From NCBI RefSeq assembly GCF_002901845.1, contig NZ_PPQE01000025.1, positions 788,579-852,578 on the forward strand: a stretch of DNA of 64,000 nt. Direction: 5' to 3'. Shown piece by piece: positions 16,894 through 27,004 of the stretch. The DNA comes from Staphylococcus hominis subsp. hominis. GTDB taxonomy: Bacteria > Bacillota > Bacilli > Staphylococcales > Staphylococcaceae. Below the pieces are notes generated by a model, which did no database searches, was not told where the DNA came from, and saw only the letters and a program-made list of their open reading frames with translations. The position numbers were made by a program, and so were the translations under genes. Within the stretch, counting starts at the first letter, position 1; each line of letters begins with the position of its first letter.

Positions 16894-18171
16894 TTAATAA
16901 ATATTTGTTGTTTCAATTGAATAGCTTTCAATTCGATTTTTTACTTGCGACATAAATCGTCCAGTTTGAACACCATCTAAAATACGATGATCAATTGAAA
17001 TACATAAATTAACCATATTTCTTATAGCTATCATATCGTCGATGACAACAGGTTTTTTAACAATTGATTCTACTTGTAAGATTGCTGCTTGAGGATGATT
17101 AATAATACCCATTGAAGATACAGAACCAAATGTCCCAGTATTATTAACTGTAAAAGTACCACCAGTCATGTCTTCTTGAGTCAGTTGTTGATTTCGAGCT
17201 TTTTGTGCTAGTTGATTGATTTCTCTAGCAATACCTTTAATTGATTTTTCATCTGCATTTTTAATTACAGGAACATATAATTTGTCTTCATCAGCTACAG
17301 CTATCGAAATATTGATGTCTTTATGAATTATAATTTCATTACCATCCCAACTGCTGTTAAGTAATGGATTAGATTTCAAAGCTTCTGCTACAGCTTTTAC
17401 AAAGAAAGCAAAGAATGTTAAATTATATCCTTCTTGTTTTTTAAACACAGTCTTATAATGATTTCTAGTTTTCACAAGGTTTGTAGCATCGACTTCTATC
17501 ATCATCCAGCCATGTGGAATTTCAGTGGCACTGGTAACCATATTTTGGGCAATTGCTTTTCGCACGCCTTTAACTGGTACTGTATAATCGTCTAATGGTT
17601 CATTTGATGAAGCGTTATTATTTCTTGAACTCGTTTCGGAATGATTGGTTATCTGAGTGGTAGGTGTTTCGTTTAAGTCTTGCTGGTTATTTTCTTGAAT
17701 ATAAGTTTCAATATCTTTTTTAGTTACTCTACCCTCAAATCCTGTGCCAGGTACTTGTGATAAATCAATATCGTTTTCTGAAGCTATCTTAAATACGACT
17801 GGAGAAAATCTTCCATTATTGATCGAATTCGTAGATGATTGATTTGTGTTAGAAGGCTTAGACTGACTCTTTACAGAATTACTTTGTGTTTGACTAGGTG
17901 TTTCATTAGTATCGTCTTGATTAGAATTTAAAGATGTATCATCGGGTTGAATTTTACAAATGATTTGATTGATTTCAATCGTTTCACCTTCAGTAGCAAT
18001 TAACTCTGTAATTGTACCAGAAATAGTTGAAGGAACTTCTGCTGTTACTTTATCTGTAACTACTTCACATAGTGGTTCATATTCATCTACATGATCCCCT
18101 TCAGAAACTAACCATTGTTCGATTGTACCTTCATGGACACTTTCTCCTAATTTTGGCATTTTAACATCCAT
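16894..18171 (-). CDS. bkdB: Branched-chain 2-oxoacid dehydrogenase E2 (dihydrolipoamide acyltransferase)
   Basis: E2 core of the branched-chain 2-oxoacid dehydrogenase complex, moving branched acyl groups from lipoamide to CoA for membrane fatty acid synthesis. The 425 residues hold one lipoyl domain (1-75; lipoylated K41 in VVTDKVTAE), a Ser/Thr/Asn/Gln-rich linker (about 80-120), the E1/E3-binding domain (about 122-160, FSPVVFKIASENDIDLSQVP) and the catalytic domain ending in SIDHRILDG. It is last in the lpd-bkdAA-bkdAB-bkdB operon. Lipoylation links it to lipM, 15 kb away. Confidence 0.95.
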   Translation of the reverse strand: MDVKMPKLGESVHEGTIEQWLVSEGDHVDEYEPLCEVVTDKVTAEVPSTISGTITELIATEGETIEINQIICKIQPDDTSLNSNQDDTNETPSQTQSNSVKSQSKPSNTNQSSTNSINNGRFSPVVFKIASENDIDLSQVPGTGFEGRVTKKDIETYIQENNQQDLNETPTTQITNHSETSSRNNNASSNEPLDDYTVPVKGVRKAIAQNMVTSATEIPHGWMMIEVDATNLVKTRNHYKTVFKKQEGYNLTFFAFFVKAVAEALKSNPLLNSSWDGNEIIIHKDINISIAVADEDKLYVPVIKNADEKSIKGIAREINQLAQKARNQQLTQEDMTGGTFTVNNTGTFGSVSSMGIINHPQAAILQVESIVKKPVVIDDMIAIRNMVNLCISIDHRILDGVQTGRFMSQVKNRIESYSIETTNIY

Positions 18172-18183
18172 TATGTTACCTCC

Positions 18184-19167
18184 CTAAAATTGTGCTAACT
18201 CACGCATTTTTTTTAATATCTTATCAGGATTCATCATTACTTCATTTTCTAAGTTAGGAGAAAATGGCATTGATGGAACATCAGGACCAGCTAACCGCAT
18301 AATTGGTGCATCTAATTCGAATAAACAATGTTCAGCTATGATTGCTGAAACTTCAGACATGACACTACCTTCAAGGTTATCTTCAGTTACAAGCAAAATC
18401 TTACCATTTCGTTTAGCGCGTTCAATAATCGTTGTTTTATCTAATGGATAAACTGTTCTTAAGTCAACTACTTCAACATTAATGCCATCTGCCTCTAAAA
18501 TATCGGCTGCTTGAATACAATAGTTAACACATAAACCATAAGTGAAAACTGTAATATCATCACCTTCACGTTTAACATCAGCTTTACCCAAAGGAATAGT
18601 ATAGTAAGAATCGGGTACTTCTTCTTTTAAAAATCGGTATGCTTTTTTATGTTCAAAAAATAATACTGGATCATTTGATTCAATTGAAGATAATAATAAA
18701 CCTTTCGCATCATATGGAGTTGAAGGAATTACAATTGTTAATCCAGGTGTAGATGCAAAGATACTCTCAATACTTTGAGAATGATATAAACCACCATGTA
18801 CGCCACCACCGAATGGTGCACGAACAGTTAAAGGACATTGCCAATCGTTATTAGAACGATATCGCATTTTAGCGGCTTCACTAATAATTTGATTAACTGC
18901 TGGTAAAATAAAATCTGCGAATTGAATTTCAGCTATAGGACGTTTGCCAAGCATTGCTGCACCAATTGCAGTACCGATAATATTTGATTCTGCTAAAGGC
19001 GTATCAATTACGCGCAGTTCTCCATATTTTTCTTGTAAACCACGTGTCGCACCGAATACACCACCTTTTCGTCCTACATCTTCTCCTAATATAAAAATAT
19101 TATTATCTTTTTCCATAGCCAAGTCTTGTGCATTTTGAATGGCTTCTATATAACTCATTTTAGTCAT
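18184..19167 (-). CDS. bkdAB: Branched-chain 2-oxoacid dehydrogenase E1 beta subunit
   Basis: Beta subunit of the thiamine-diphosphate-dependent E1 enzyme that decarboxylates branched-chain 2-oxoacids. The 327 residues include FILGEDVGRKGGVFGATRGL, PLAESNIIGTAIGAA and the C-terminal transketolase domain (VFTYGLCV, VVDLRTVYPLD, VTEDN). I chose the ATG at 19165-19167, eight bases inside the end of bkdAA and preceded by AAGGAG. Ten extra codons upstream would lie inside the partner gene without a binding site. The overlap suggests translational coupling for equal subunit amounts. Confidence 0.94.
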   Translation of the reverse strand: MTKMSYIEAIQNAQDLAMEKDNNIFILGEDVGRKGGVFGATRGLQEKYGELRVIDTPLAESNIIGTAIGAAMLGKRPIAEIQFADFILPAVNQIISEAAKMRYRSNNDWQCPLTVRAPFGGGVHGGLYHSQSIESIFASTPGLTIVIPSTPYDAKGLLLSSIESNDPVLFFEHKKAYRFLKEEVPDSYYTIPLGKADVKREGDDITVFTYGLCVNYCIQAADILEADGINVEVVDLRTVYPLDKTTIIERAKRNGKILLVTEDNLEGSVMSEVSAIIAEHCLFELDAPIMRLAGPDVPSMPFSPNLENEVMMNPDKILKKMRELAQF

Positions 19168-20161
19168 TGAAAATATCTCCTTCTGGATCATACACATATT
19201 GATATGTTTCTTCTACATCTGGATATTGAGCATTTTCAGCATCTTTTGTAGCTTTATCTATAATAGATTTATGTGCGTTATCTAATTCGTTTAACCAATC
19301 TTCATCAATAATGCCTAAATCGAGTAATTCATTTTTGAATTTAAGATTACAGTCAGATGTCTTAAAAGCATCTCTTTCTTCTTTAGAACGATATGTATCA
19401 TCATCATCAGAAGAATGAGGAGTCATTCGAGTGGTAATAGCTTCAATCAATGTTGTCCCTTCGCCATTAAGTGCCCTTTCTCTTGCTTCTTTCATTGCTT
19501 TGTACATCGCAATTGGATCATTTCCATCTACGGTTTCTCCATGAATACCATAACCTATTGCTCTATCAGATAGATGCGTTGCTGCATATTGTAATGAATC
19601 TGGTACTGAAATTGCGTATTTATTATTGATAATTACACATACAAACGGTAAGTTATGGACTCCAGCAAAATTCAATCCCTCATGAAAATCTCCTTGATTA
19701 GAACTACCTTCTCCTACAGTAGCAGTTGCTATATTAGATTGTTGATTCATTTTTAATGCTAATGCTGCTCCTACTGAGTGAGGGATTTGTGTTGCTACCG
19801 GAGAACTTTGAGATAAAATACCTTTTTCTCTATGACTAAAATGAGAAGGCATTTGTTTTCCTCCAGAATTAATGTCATCCTTTTTACCGAAAGAAGCTAA
19901 CATTGTATCATAAGGTGAAATCCCCATATATGTAACGAAAGCTAAATCTCTATAATACGGAGATGAAATATCTCCTTCTTTCATTGCATACGCCATACCA
20001 ATTTGAGTGGCTTCTTGTCCTTGACCACTTACTACAAATGGTATTTTTCCAGCACGGTTAAGTAACCATAAGCGTTCATCTAGTTTTCGTCCTAAGTCCA
20101 TCCATTTATATATTTCTCTCAAATCTTCATCTGTAAGTCCCACAGATTTGTAGTCAATCAT
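19160..20161 (-). CDS. bkdAA: Branched-chain 2-oxoacid dehydrogenase E1 alpha subunit
   Basis: Alpha subunit of the E1 decarboxylase. The 333 residues show the thiamine diphosphate motif GEGSSNQGDFHEGLNFAG ending in NNKYAIS (a GDG...NN variant with Glu in place of the usual Asp), the early GQGQEATQIGMAYAM and the loop TRMTPHSSDDDDTYRS that is typical of branched-chain rather than pyruvate E1. AGGAGG precedes the ATG. It lies 14 bases after lpd and overlaps bkdAB by eight bases. Confidence 0.95.
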   Translation of the reverse strand: MIDYKSVGLTDEDLREIYKWMDLGRKLDERLWLLNRAGKIPFVVSGQGQEATQIGMAYAMKEGDISSPYYRDLAFVTYMGISPYDTMLASFGKKDDINSGGKQMPSHFSHREKGILSQSSPVATQIPHSVGAALALKMNQQSNIATATVGEGSSNQGDFHEGLNFAGVHNLPFVCVIINNKYAISVPDSLQYAATHLSDRAIGYGIHGETVDGNDPIAMYKAMKEARERALNGEGTTLIEAITTRMTPHSSDDDDTYRSKEERDAFKTSDCNLKFKNELLDLGIIDEDWLNELDNAHKSIIDKATKDAENAQYPDVEETYQYVYDPEGDIFND

Positions 20162-20175
20162 TTTTATTTCCTCCT

Positions 20176-21600
20176 TTAAACGTGTATTGCTCTATTTTCA
20201 GCCTTTAGTCCAAGTTCCATCAATATTTCAGACAATGACGGATGTGCATGAGTCGTTAATCCTAATTCTAATGTTGATCCATTCATAAATTGTAATAAAG
20301 CAACTTCATTTATTAACTCCGTGACATGTGGGCCTACCATACTTAGACCAATAATATCTCCATTGTCCTTATTTAATATAATTTCACAAAAACCACGTTT
20401 ATTTTTAGTTTCTTCAATAACTGCTTTTCCAATAGCATTAAAAGGAACTTTATAACTTGTTGCCTTAATATTTTGAGATTTAGCAGTTTCTATATTTAAA
20501 CCGATAGATGCGACTTCTGGATAAGTATAAACACATTTGGGCATTAAATGATAATTCACTGGAAGCGGATGATCATTAAACATATGTTCAACTGCAGTGA
20601 TTCCTTCTTTAGAAGCTACGTGAGCTAATTGTAATGTTCCGATACAATCACCTGCTGCATAAAGATGCTTATCACTCGTTTGTTGAAATTCATTTACTTT
20701 GATATAACCATGAGTATCTAATTGAATTTTAGTATTTTGAATACCAATATCACTTGTATTAGGTACGCGACCTACTGCAACTAATATTTTATCAACTGTA
20801 ATAGTAGTTTTTTCATTTATATGTATTTGGATGACATCATTTTTATGTATGATATTCTCTTCACTTAGTTGGCAATCTTCAAAAAATTCTACACCTCGTT
20901 CAATTAAACTATCTTTTAAAAATGTAGAAATGGATTTACTGTCAGAAGGTAATATACGTTTACCTGCTTCAATCACTTTAACATTTACATTTAAATCAGT
21001 TAGTAAGGAAGCAAATTCAAGGCCAATCACGCCGCCCCCAACAATAGCAATACTGTCTGGAAGTGTATCAATTTGTAATATATCATCGCTCGATAAAATA
21101 TTTCGATGATTAATTTTTAAAAATGGTAATGTTTGAGGTCGTGACCCTGTAGCGATAAGTACAAATTGATTTGGAAGTAACTCTGAGCTGCCATCTTCGT
21201 ATTCAACAGAGATTGTTCCGCTTTGTGGAGAAAATATAGAAGTTCCCATAATACGTCCAATACCATTATAAATATCAATATGATTTTTTTGCATTAAACT
21301 TTGAACGCCATTATGCATTTGATTAACAATATCCGTTTTTCGATTCATCATTTTTTCAAAATTAATATGTAAACCCTTTGTGTCTATACCAAATTCTGAA
21401 GATTGTCTAACAGTACGAGTCACTTCAGCAGATTTAAGTAGCGCTTTAGTAGGGATACACCCTTTATGTAAACATGTGCCACCTAATAAAGATTTCTCTA
21501 CAATTGCTACCTTTTTTCCTAATTGAGAAGCACGAATCGCTGCTACGTATCCTGCTGTCCCACCACCTAAAACAACTAAGTCATATTGTTTTTCAGACAT
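20176..21600 (-). CDS. lpdA: Dihydrolipoamide dehydrogenase (E3) of the branched-chain complex
   Basis: Flavoprotein that reoxidises dihydrolipoamide with NAD+. The 474 residues have the FAD motif VVLGGGTAGYVAAIRA, the redox disulfide GGTCLHKGCIP, the NAD motif AIVGGGVIGLEFASLL, ATGSRP, YAAGDCIG and the C-terminal catalytic H-x-x-x-x-S-E (HAHPSLSE). It heads the bkd operon, so it is the dedicated E3 rather than the pyruvate dehydrogenase copy. A TATAAT at 21678-21683 (minus strand) could be its -10, but no good -35 accompanies it. I saw no clear CodY box. Confidence 0.95.
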   Translation of the reverse strand: MSEKQYDLVVLGGGTAGYVAAIRASQLGKKVAIVEKSLLGGTCLHKGCIPTKALLKSAEVTRTVRQSSEFGIDTKGLHINFEKMMNRKTDIVNQMHNGVQSLMQKNHIDIYNGIGRIMGTSIFSPQSGTISVEYEDGSSELLPNQFVLIATGSRPQTLPFLKINHRNILSSDDILQIDTLPDSIAIVGGGVIGLEFASLLTDLNVNVKVIEAGKRILPSDSKSISTFLKDSLIERGVEFFEDCQLSEENIIHKNDVIQIHINEKTTITVDKILVAVGRVPNTSDIGIQNTKIQLDTHGYIKVNEFQQTSDKHLYAAGDCIGTLQLAHVASKEGITAVEHMFNDHPLPVNYHLMPKCVYTYPEVASIGLNIETAKSQNIKATSYKVPFNAIGKAVIEETKNKRGFCEIILNKDNGDIIGLSMVGPHVTELINEVALLQFMNGSTLELGLTTHAHPSLSEILMELGLKAENRAIHV

Positions 21601-21742
21601 TTTGCTACTCCTTATTAATCAGATTTAAAGGTTAGAATTGAAAAGTGTGAATAAACAATTTGAATATAAAAAATAACATTATACTCAATATGTTCTATTT
21701 CTTTTCGACATCCAACCTTAATTTAAATTATTTAATTATAAA

Positions 21743-23416
21743 CTATTTATGATTTTGAGCAATCATTTCTCTAGCATTTTCTCTTGTTAATTCAGTTACA
21801 ATTGCTCCAGAAATCATACGGGCAATTTCGTCAATTTTATCTTCTTTTTTTAACTCTTTCACTTGAGTTGTTGTACGATCATTCTTAGACATTTTACTAA
21901 TTAATAAGTGATGATCACTCATAGAAGCTACTTGCGGTAAGTGAGATATACAAATAACTTGAATATATTTTGCAATATCTCTCATTTTTTCAGCCATTTT
22001 TTGAGCTGCTTGACCAGAAACACCCGAGTCAACTTCATCAAACAAAATAGCAGTTTGACCTCTTGATTCAACGAATATACTTTTTAACGCTAGCATAATA
22101 CGAGAAAGTTCTCCTCCAGAAGCTATTTTATTTAAACTTTTAAGTGGTTCGCCCTTGTTAGGACTAATGAGAAACTCTACAAATTCAATTCCTTCTATTG
22201 TAGGAGTTTCTAATGGCTGAAATGAAATTTCGAGGTTAGCCTCTTTCATTTGTAAATTTTGAATTTCAGCCACGATATGCTCCCGTAACGTTCGAGCTAC
22301 AATTCGTCTTTCCTTCGATAATGACTGTCCATATTTTATTACTTTTTCATAAAGTAGGTCAATTTCTTCTTTTAATTGAGAAGTACTTTCTTCATAATTT
22401 TCAATCTTAGCAATTTCATTTTCTAATTTAGATTGATAAGTAATAAGTTCATCAATGTTTTTACCGTATTTACGTTTGAGATTATTCAGTAAGTTCATTC
22501 TAGATTCTAATTCATTAAGTAATTGTTCATCGAATTCAGTATTTGACATTTCATCGTATAGTTCATGTTTAGCATCCTCTAAGGTATAGTAGAACTGATC
22601 AATATCTTCTTTAAGTTTTTTAAATCTACCTGGAATAATGTCATCAATAGTTTGTAAATGATTACTTAATTCATATAAACGGTCAGTGATAGCATGTTCA
22701 TCTGTAAGTGTGACATGTGCATTGTTTAATGCTAAACTTAATTTTTCAGAATTCTGGATTCGTTTTATATCAGATTCTAATTGAGTAATTTCACCTTCTT
22801 TTAGAGAGGCTTCTTGCAATTCCTCAAATTGAAACTTCATTAAATCAAGACGTTGCAATAATGCTTGATCAGCAGACTGTAACTCTTCAAGTTCTTTTTT
22901 CTTTTCTTTATATTCATTAAATGTAGTTTCATATTGTTCTTTAACACTGCTATATTGATTTTCAGCATAATCATCTAATAATTTTAAATGATATTTTTGT
23001 TTTAATAACGTTTGCGTTTCATGTTGGCCATGTATGTCTAAAAGTTCTTGCATCACTTTTCTTAAATCTTGAAGCGTAACAATTTGATTATTAATACGAC
23101 AAATACTTTTTCCCGAACTAAAAATTTCTCTTTTTACTAATAGAAAGTCTTCATCAATATCAATATCTAACTCATTTAAAACTGAAATGGCCTCTTTACT
23201 ATTATCAATATCAAAAATCCCTTCGATAATTGCTTTTTTCTCTCCATGTCTTACAAAATCAGAAGAGGCACGCATACCAATAAGTTGGCCTATTGCATCT
23301 ATAATAATTGATTTACCAGCTCCAGTTTCACCGCTAAGCACAGTTAAACCATCAGAAAAATGAATTTCGAGTTCATCTATAATTGCAAATTGCTTTATTG
23401 ATAAGGTTTGTAACAT
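21743..23416 (-). CDS. recN: DNA repair protein RecN
   Basis: SMC-like ATPase of recombinational double-strand-break repair. The 557 residues begin with the Walker A region (LSGETGAGKSIIIDAIGQL), continue with long coiled coils (about 150-370, rich in Glu, Lys and Leu) and close with the ABC signature GGELSRIMLALK and Walker B ILFDEVDSGVSG. Length is normal for staphylococci. It starts 15 bases after argR on the same strand, a pairing seen across Bacillales. Confidence 0.96.
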   Translation of the reverse strand: MLQTLSIKQFAIIDELEIHFSDGLTVLSGETGAGKSIIIDAIGQLIGMRASSDFVRHGEKKAIIEGIFDIDNSKEAISVLNELDIDIDEDFLLVKREIFSSGKSICRINNQIVTLQDLRKVMQELLDIHGQHETQTLLKQKYHLKLLDDYAENQYSSVKEQYETTFNEYKEKKKELEELQSADQALLQRLDLMKFQFEELQEASLKEGEITQLESDIKRIQNSEKLSLALNNAHVTLTDEHAITDRLYELSNHLQTIDDIIPGRFKKLKEDIDQFYYTLEDAKHELYDEMSNTEFDEQLLNELESRMNLLNNLKRKYGKNIDELITYQSKLENEIAKIENYEESTSQLKEEIDLLYEKVIKYGQSLSKERRIVARTLREHIVAEIQNLQMKEANLEISFQPLETPTIEGIEFVEFLISPNKGEPLKSLNKIASGGELSRIMLALKSIFVESRGQTAILFDEVDSGVSGQAAQKMAEKMRDIAKYIQVICISHLPQVASMSDHHLLISKMSKNDRTTTQVKELKKEDKIDEIARMISGAIVTELTRENAREMIAQNHK

Positions 23417-23431
23417 AGATTAATCGCATCC

Positions 23432-23884
23432 TTATAATAAATTGAAAATTCTTGTTTTAATTGTATGACTTGCTTCTTCATCTCTGCATATTAATAGACA
23501 GGTATCATCACCACAAATAGTTCCCAATACTTCATCCCAATCAATTTGATCTAAGATTGCTCCGATAGATTGAGCATTACCAGGAAGCGTTTTTAGTACG
23601 AGTAAGTTTCCTGTTCCTTCAATATTTACAAATGAATCCATTAAGTATCTACCTAATTTTTCTAAAGGATGGTACTTTCTATCGTTGGGAAGGCTGTATA
23701 CATACTGTCCTGATGAAGCAGGTACTTTAATTAATTGTAATTCTTTAATGTCACGAGAGACAGTCGCTTGAGTAACATTTAGGTCGTATTCATTTAGACG
23801 TTTTACAAGTTCATCTTGTGTTTCAATTTGTTCACTTGAAATAATTTCTCTTATTTTTATATGTCTTACAGATTTTTTTGCCAT
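23432..23884 (-). CDS. argR: Arginine repressor ArgR/AhrC
   Basis: Arginine-responsive hexameric regulator of arginine synthesis and breakdown. The 150 residues contain an N-terminal winged helix ([20 protein letters not shown], then [13 protein letters not shown]) and a C-terminal oligomerisation/arginine-binding domain with [16 protein letters not shown]. The ATG at 23882-23884 is chosen because AGGAG lies eight bases upstream; 15 extra codons before it have no site. An ARG-box candidate overlaps its presumed promoter, pointing to self-control. Confidence 0.94.
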   Translation of the reverse strand: MAKKSVRHIKIREIISSEQIETQDELVKRLNEYDLNVTQATVSRDIKELQLIKVPASSGQYVYSLPNDRKYHPLEKLGRYLMDSFVNIEGTGNLLVLKTLPGNAQSIGAILDQIDWDEVLGTICGDDTCLLICRDEEASHTIKTRIFNLL

Positions 23885-23900
23885 TATGAACACTCCTAGT

Positions 23901-23918
23901 TTCGAATATTTATACAAT
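23901..23918 (-). promoter_or_regulatory. ARG box upstream of argR
   Basis: The minus strand reads ATTGTATAAATATTCGAA, matching the general ARG-box pattern WNTGNATWWWWATNCANW at every fixed position but one. It contains a -10-like TATAAA and ends 16 bases before the argR start, so binding would block its own transcription. Upstream to 24094 I see only AT-rich DNA and the ispA terminator. Confidence 0.55.
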
Positions 23919-24085
23919 GATTTTAACACAACGCTATTTTAACTACTACTAAAGTTATCCTTTAGAAAGGTTGATTTGAAGAATGATATTATTATTTATG
24001 ATACGTATTATCATATTTTCTATTTAAATTAAATTTAAATTTATATACATTTATGCATTTTAAATCATTAAAAGTAGATTACTAA

Positions 24086-24131
24086 AACAAAAAACTCTTT
24101 AAAGATTATTGTCTTAGTAATCTTTAAAGAG
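24086..24131 (-). terminator. Terminator of the xseA-xseB-ispA operon
   Basis: A perfect 14-bp stem (CTCTTTAAAGATTA / TAATCTTTAAAGAG) with a 9-base loop, followed by TTTTTTG on the minus strand, 15 bases after the ispA stop. Confidence 0.9.
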
Positions 24132-24145
24132 AAAAACTCTAACTA

Positions 24146-25027
24146 TTAATGGTCACGTGAATAAAATAAATCTACAATTTCTAGAAGCGGTTCAACATCA
24201 TATTGTGGTTTCAATTGATTAATTGTATCTATTGCAGCATCTTTATGATATTTTAGTTTTTCTTCAGCGCCTGATTTACCAAGTAAAGAAACATAAGTAC
24301 TTTTATGGTTTTCTACATCGCTTCCTACTTTTTTACCCAATTTTTTCTCATCACCATAAACATCTAATAAATCATCTTTTATTTGAAACATTAGGCCTAA
24401 GTGTTCACTGAAACAATCTAATGTATTTAAAATTTCTTTGTTTACATTGGCAATATCCGCAGCACTTAAAATAGAAAATTTTAAAAGAGCCCCAGTTTTT
24501 GCCTTATGAATTTGCTCTAGAGTATGTAATTCTATTGGAGTATTCTCACTATCCATATCTAAGGTTTGGCCACCGACCATGCCGAGATTGCCACTATCAT
24601 GTGCTAGTCTTGAAATAACTTTTACTTTTGTTTCAGCATCTAAGTTTTTATCATTTGCAATTAGTTCAAATGATTTTGTTAGTAAGGCGTCTCCCGCTAA
24701 AATCGCTTTCCATTCTCCATACACTTTATGATTTGTTAATTTTCCTCTTCTAAAATCATCATTGTCCATTGCAGGTAAATCATCATGTATAAGTGAGTAA
24801 GTATGAATCATTTCTAATGCCAGTGCGGTTTGTAAACCTTTTTTATAATTTTCATTTAACACTTCTAAAGTGAGTAATACAAGCACTGGACGAATTCTTT
24901 TACCACCAGCATCAAGTGAATATTGCATACTCTCCTCTAGTTTAGTATTTAAAGGAGACGATTTTATAATACCGTCAAGATTATTATTTATAATTTCAAT
25001 CAATTCATTCATTGATTTCTTCAACAT
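24146..25027 (-). CDS. ispA: Farnesyl/geranylgeranyl-type polyprenyl diphosphate synthase
   Basis: Trans-isoprenyl diphosphate synthase making farnesyl diphosphate from isopentenyl and dimethylallyl diphosphates, the precursor for undecaprenyl carrier, quinone tails and staphyloxanthin. The 293 residues have both aspartate-rich motifs, [11 protein letters not shown] (first) and QIKDDLLD (second), plus GGKRIRP. Three ATGs lie close together; I chose the third (25025-25027), eight bases after AAAGGA, matching the S. aureus length. It overlaps xseB by 23 bases. Confidence 0.93.
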   Translation of the reverse strand: MLKKSMNELIEIINNNLDGIIKSSPLNTKLEESMQYSLDAGGKRIRPVLVLLTLEVLNENYKKGLQTALALEMIHTYSLIHDDLPAMDNDDFRRGKLTNHKVYGEWKAILAGDALLTKSFELIANDKNLDAETKVKVISRLAHDSGNLGMVGGQTLDMDSENTPIELHTLEQIHKAKTGALLKFSILSAADIANVNKEILNTLDCFSEHLGLMFQIKDDLLDVYGDEKKLGKKVGSDVENHKSTYVSLLGKSGAEEKLKYHKDAAIDTINQLKPQYDVEPLLEIVDLFYSRDH

Positions 25028-25235
25028 CATCTTCATCCTTTGCTTCTTCTTTGATTAATTGATTTACTTTATTTTCAGCATCTTTCAAAGTTTTGTCACA
25101 AGCAGATGATAATTTCATACCACGTTGATATAAATCAAGAGATTCTTCTAATGAAACAGTTTCATTATCTAACTTTTGAACTATACTTTCTAATTCTTTC
25201 ATCATTTCTTCAAAACTTTGTTGTTCTTTACTCAT
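25005..25235 (-). CDS. xseB: Exodeoxyribonuclease VII small subunit
   Basis: Small helical subunit of exonuclease VII, which degrades single-stranded DNA. The 76 residues begin [20 protein letters not shown] and include the family signature [22 protein letters not shown], ending in an acidic tail. The ATG at 25233-25235 is chosen because AAGG lies eight bases upstream; a GTG two codons earlier also overlaps the xseA end. It overlaps xseA by eight bases, so subunit synthesis is probably coupled. Confidence 0.94.
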   Translation of the reverse strand: MSKEQQSFEEMMKELESIVQKLDNETVSLEESLDLYQRGMKLSSACDKTLKDAENKVNQLIKEEAKDEDDVEEINE

Positions 25236-26565
25236 CTTCACACCTTACTTTCTTAACTATAGCGTCTATATTACCGTCTTTCATTGATAATGTGATTTCA
25301 TCTTGTTCATTTAAATCGTGTGTGCTTGTAATGACTTTATTGTCCTTATTAATAATTGAATATCCTCTTAACATTGTATTAGTTGGACTAAGTTGATTTA
25401 ATTGCTCAATTTTATTCTTTAAATTAGCTTTATTATGATTAATTAAGTTATATGTTAAATTTATTAATCTATTTTCATTATTACGGATCATTTTTTGATA
25501 TTGTACAATTGAATCATTTAATCTTCTTATATTAAAATGTTGACGCAATACAGTGATATTGTTTCTTTTTTTTTCAATATTTAACGTTAAACGTTGTGTT
25601 AGTTTTTTTTCTAAATCATCTCTTCGTTGAATCTGTTGTTCATATAACAACGTAGGTTGCTTAAATTTATAATAAGATGATAAATAATCTAATTGTTTAT
25701 GTTGTTTTTCTATTAGTTGTTTAATACTTTTAGTAAGAGAAAATCGATACTGATGTATTTGCTGAATGAGTTCGTACTGATCTGGTGTAGCGATAACAGC
25801 AGCTTGAGTAGGAGTTGCTGCTCTCATATCTGCTACAAAATCACTTAAAGTAAAATCAGTTTCATGTCCTACAGCTGAGATAATTGGTGTATGACACTCA
25901 TATATAGCTCGAACAACTTCTTCTTCATTGAAATTCCATAAATCTTCAATAGAGCCGCCTCCACGGCCTAGAATGATGGTATCTACTCCTAAAGTATCTG
26001 CATACTTAATTTTTTCAATAATATCATTTTTAGCATTAATACCTTGTACTAATGTACTAATTGATATTTTTTCTACTAGAGGGTATCTACTATCTATAGT
26101 AGTGTGAATATCTCTGATTGCTGCTCCAGTATCAGCTGTAAGAATAGCAATCTTTTTAGGGAATCTAGGGATTGCTTTTTTATGATTTTGATTAAAAATC
26201 CCCTGTTTATTTAGTTTTTCTTTTAATTGCTCTAACTTTTGGTATAAATTTCCTATACCGTCAATTTCCATTTTATTAACATAAATTTGATAATTTCCTC
26301 TACGTTCATAAACCGAAACTCGAGCTTCTAATAAAACTTCGTCTCCTTCTTTAGGATCAAATGTTAGTTTAGAAGCATTTCCCTTAAACATCATAGCACT
26401 TATCACACTATTTTTATCTTTCACATTAAAATAAAGATGACCACTAGAATGTTTTTTAAAGTTTGAGAGTTCACCTTTTAATAGGATAGATTGCAAGTGT
26501 GGATCTTGATCAAATTTATATTTAATATATTTAGTTAAAGTAGAGACACTTAAATATTCTGACAT
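25228..26565 (-). CDS. xseA: Exodeoxyribonuclease VII large subunit
   Basis: Catalytic subunit of exonuclease VII. The 445 residues begin with an OB-fold single-strand-binding domain (about 5-100, [22 protein letters not shown]), then the nuclease domain with [16 protein letters not shown] and [27 protein letters not shown] (split motifs seen at about 190-255), and a long coiled coil for XseB binding (about 280-400). Length equals the staphylococcal norm. It lies 20 bases after nusB. Confidence 0.96.
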   Translation of the reverse strand: MSEYLSVSTLTKYIKYKFDQDPHLQSILLKGELSNFKKHSSGHLYFNVKDKNSVISAMMFKGNASKLTFDPKEGDEVLLEARVSVYERRGNYQIYVNKMEIDGIGNLYQKLEQLKEKLNKQGIFNQNHKKAIPRFPKKIAILTADTGAAIRDIHTTIDSRYPLVEKISISTLVQGINAKNDIIEKIKYADTLGVDTIILGRGGGSIEDLWNFNEEEVVRAIYECHTPIISAVGHETDFTLSDFVADMRAATPTQAAVIATPDQYELIQQIHQYRFSLTKSIKQLIEKQHKQLDYLSSYYKFKQPTLLYEQQIQRRDDLEKKLTQRLTLNIEKKRNNITVLRQHFNIRRLNDSIVQYQKMIRNNENRLINLTYNLINHNKANLKNKIEQLNQLSPTNTMLRGYSIINKDNKVITSTHDLNEQDEITLSMKDGNIDAIVKKVRCEDE

Positions 26566-26585
26566 GATTCATCACTCAAATATGT

Positions 26586-26972
26586 TTATTTTATATTACT
26601 TAAGACACCGTTTATAAATTTATAATGACCTTCATCACTAAATTGTTTTGTTAGCTCTACTGCTTCATTAATGATGACTTTAGGAGGCGTATCACTATGA
26701 AGCAATTCAAAGGTAGCCATTCTTAAAATAATACGATCCGTTTTTAATAATCGTTGTATAGACCAGTCTTTTAATTTTGGTTCAATTGATTGATCTAAAA
26801 CTTGTTCATGATCTTTCACTCCTGTAACAAGCCAATGAATGAACTCAAAATCTAAGTCTGGATAATCGTCTTTTATAAAATTTATAGCTTCATTGATTGT
26901 TAAATCTGTATTTTTCATTTCTAGTTGAAACAATGTCTGAAATGCTTGTTTTCTTGATTCTTTGCGACTCAT
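26586..26972 (-). CDS. nusB: Transcription antitermination factor NusB
   Basis: RNA-binding factor that, with NusE (S10), assembles on boxA of rRNA operons to prevent early termination. The 128 residues are all-helical with the family signature [18 protein letters not shown] at the N-terminus and [11 protein letters not shown]...[16 protein letters not shown]...FINGVL at the C-terminus. AAGGAG precedes the ATG. It sits in the accB-accC-yqhY-nusB-xseAB-ispA series, in the usual Bacillales order. Confidence 0.95.
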   Translation of the reverse strand: MSRKESRKQAFQTLFQLEMKNTDLTINEAINFIKDDYPDLDFEFIHWLVTGVKDHEQVLDQSIEPKLKDWSIQRLLKTDRIILRMATFELLHSDTPPKVIINEAVELTKQFSDEGHYKFINGVLSNIK

Positions 26973-27004
26973 AAGAAACTCCTTTGTATTATGGTAACTT
27001 TAAT

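Noticed and set aside
20831..21109. 92-residue reading frame opposite lpdA
   Set aside because: Antisense shadow within a conserved flavoprotein gene.
21601..21742. CodY box before the bkd operon
   Set aside because: No stretch comes close to AATTTTCWGAAAATT.
25106..25396. 96-residue reading frame opposite xseB/xseA
   Set aside because: Antisense shadow with no start signals; the minus-strand genes are clear.
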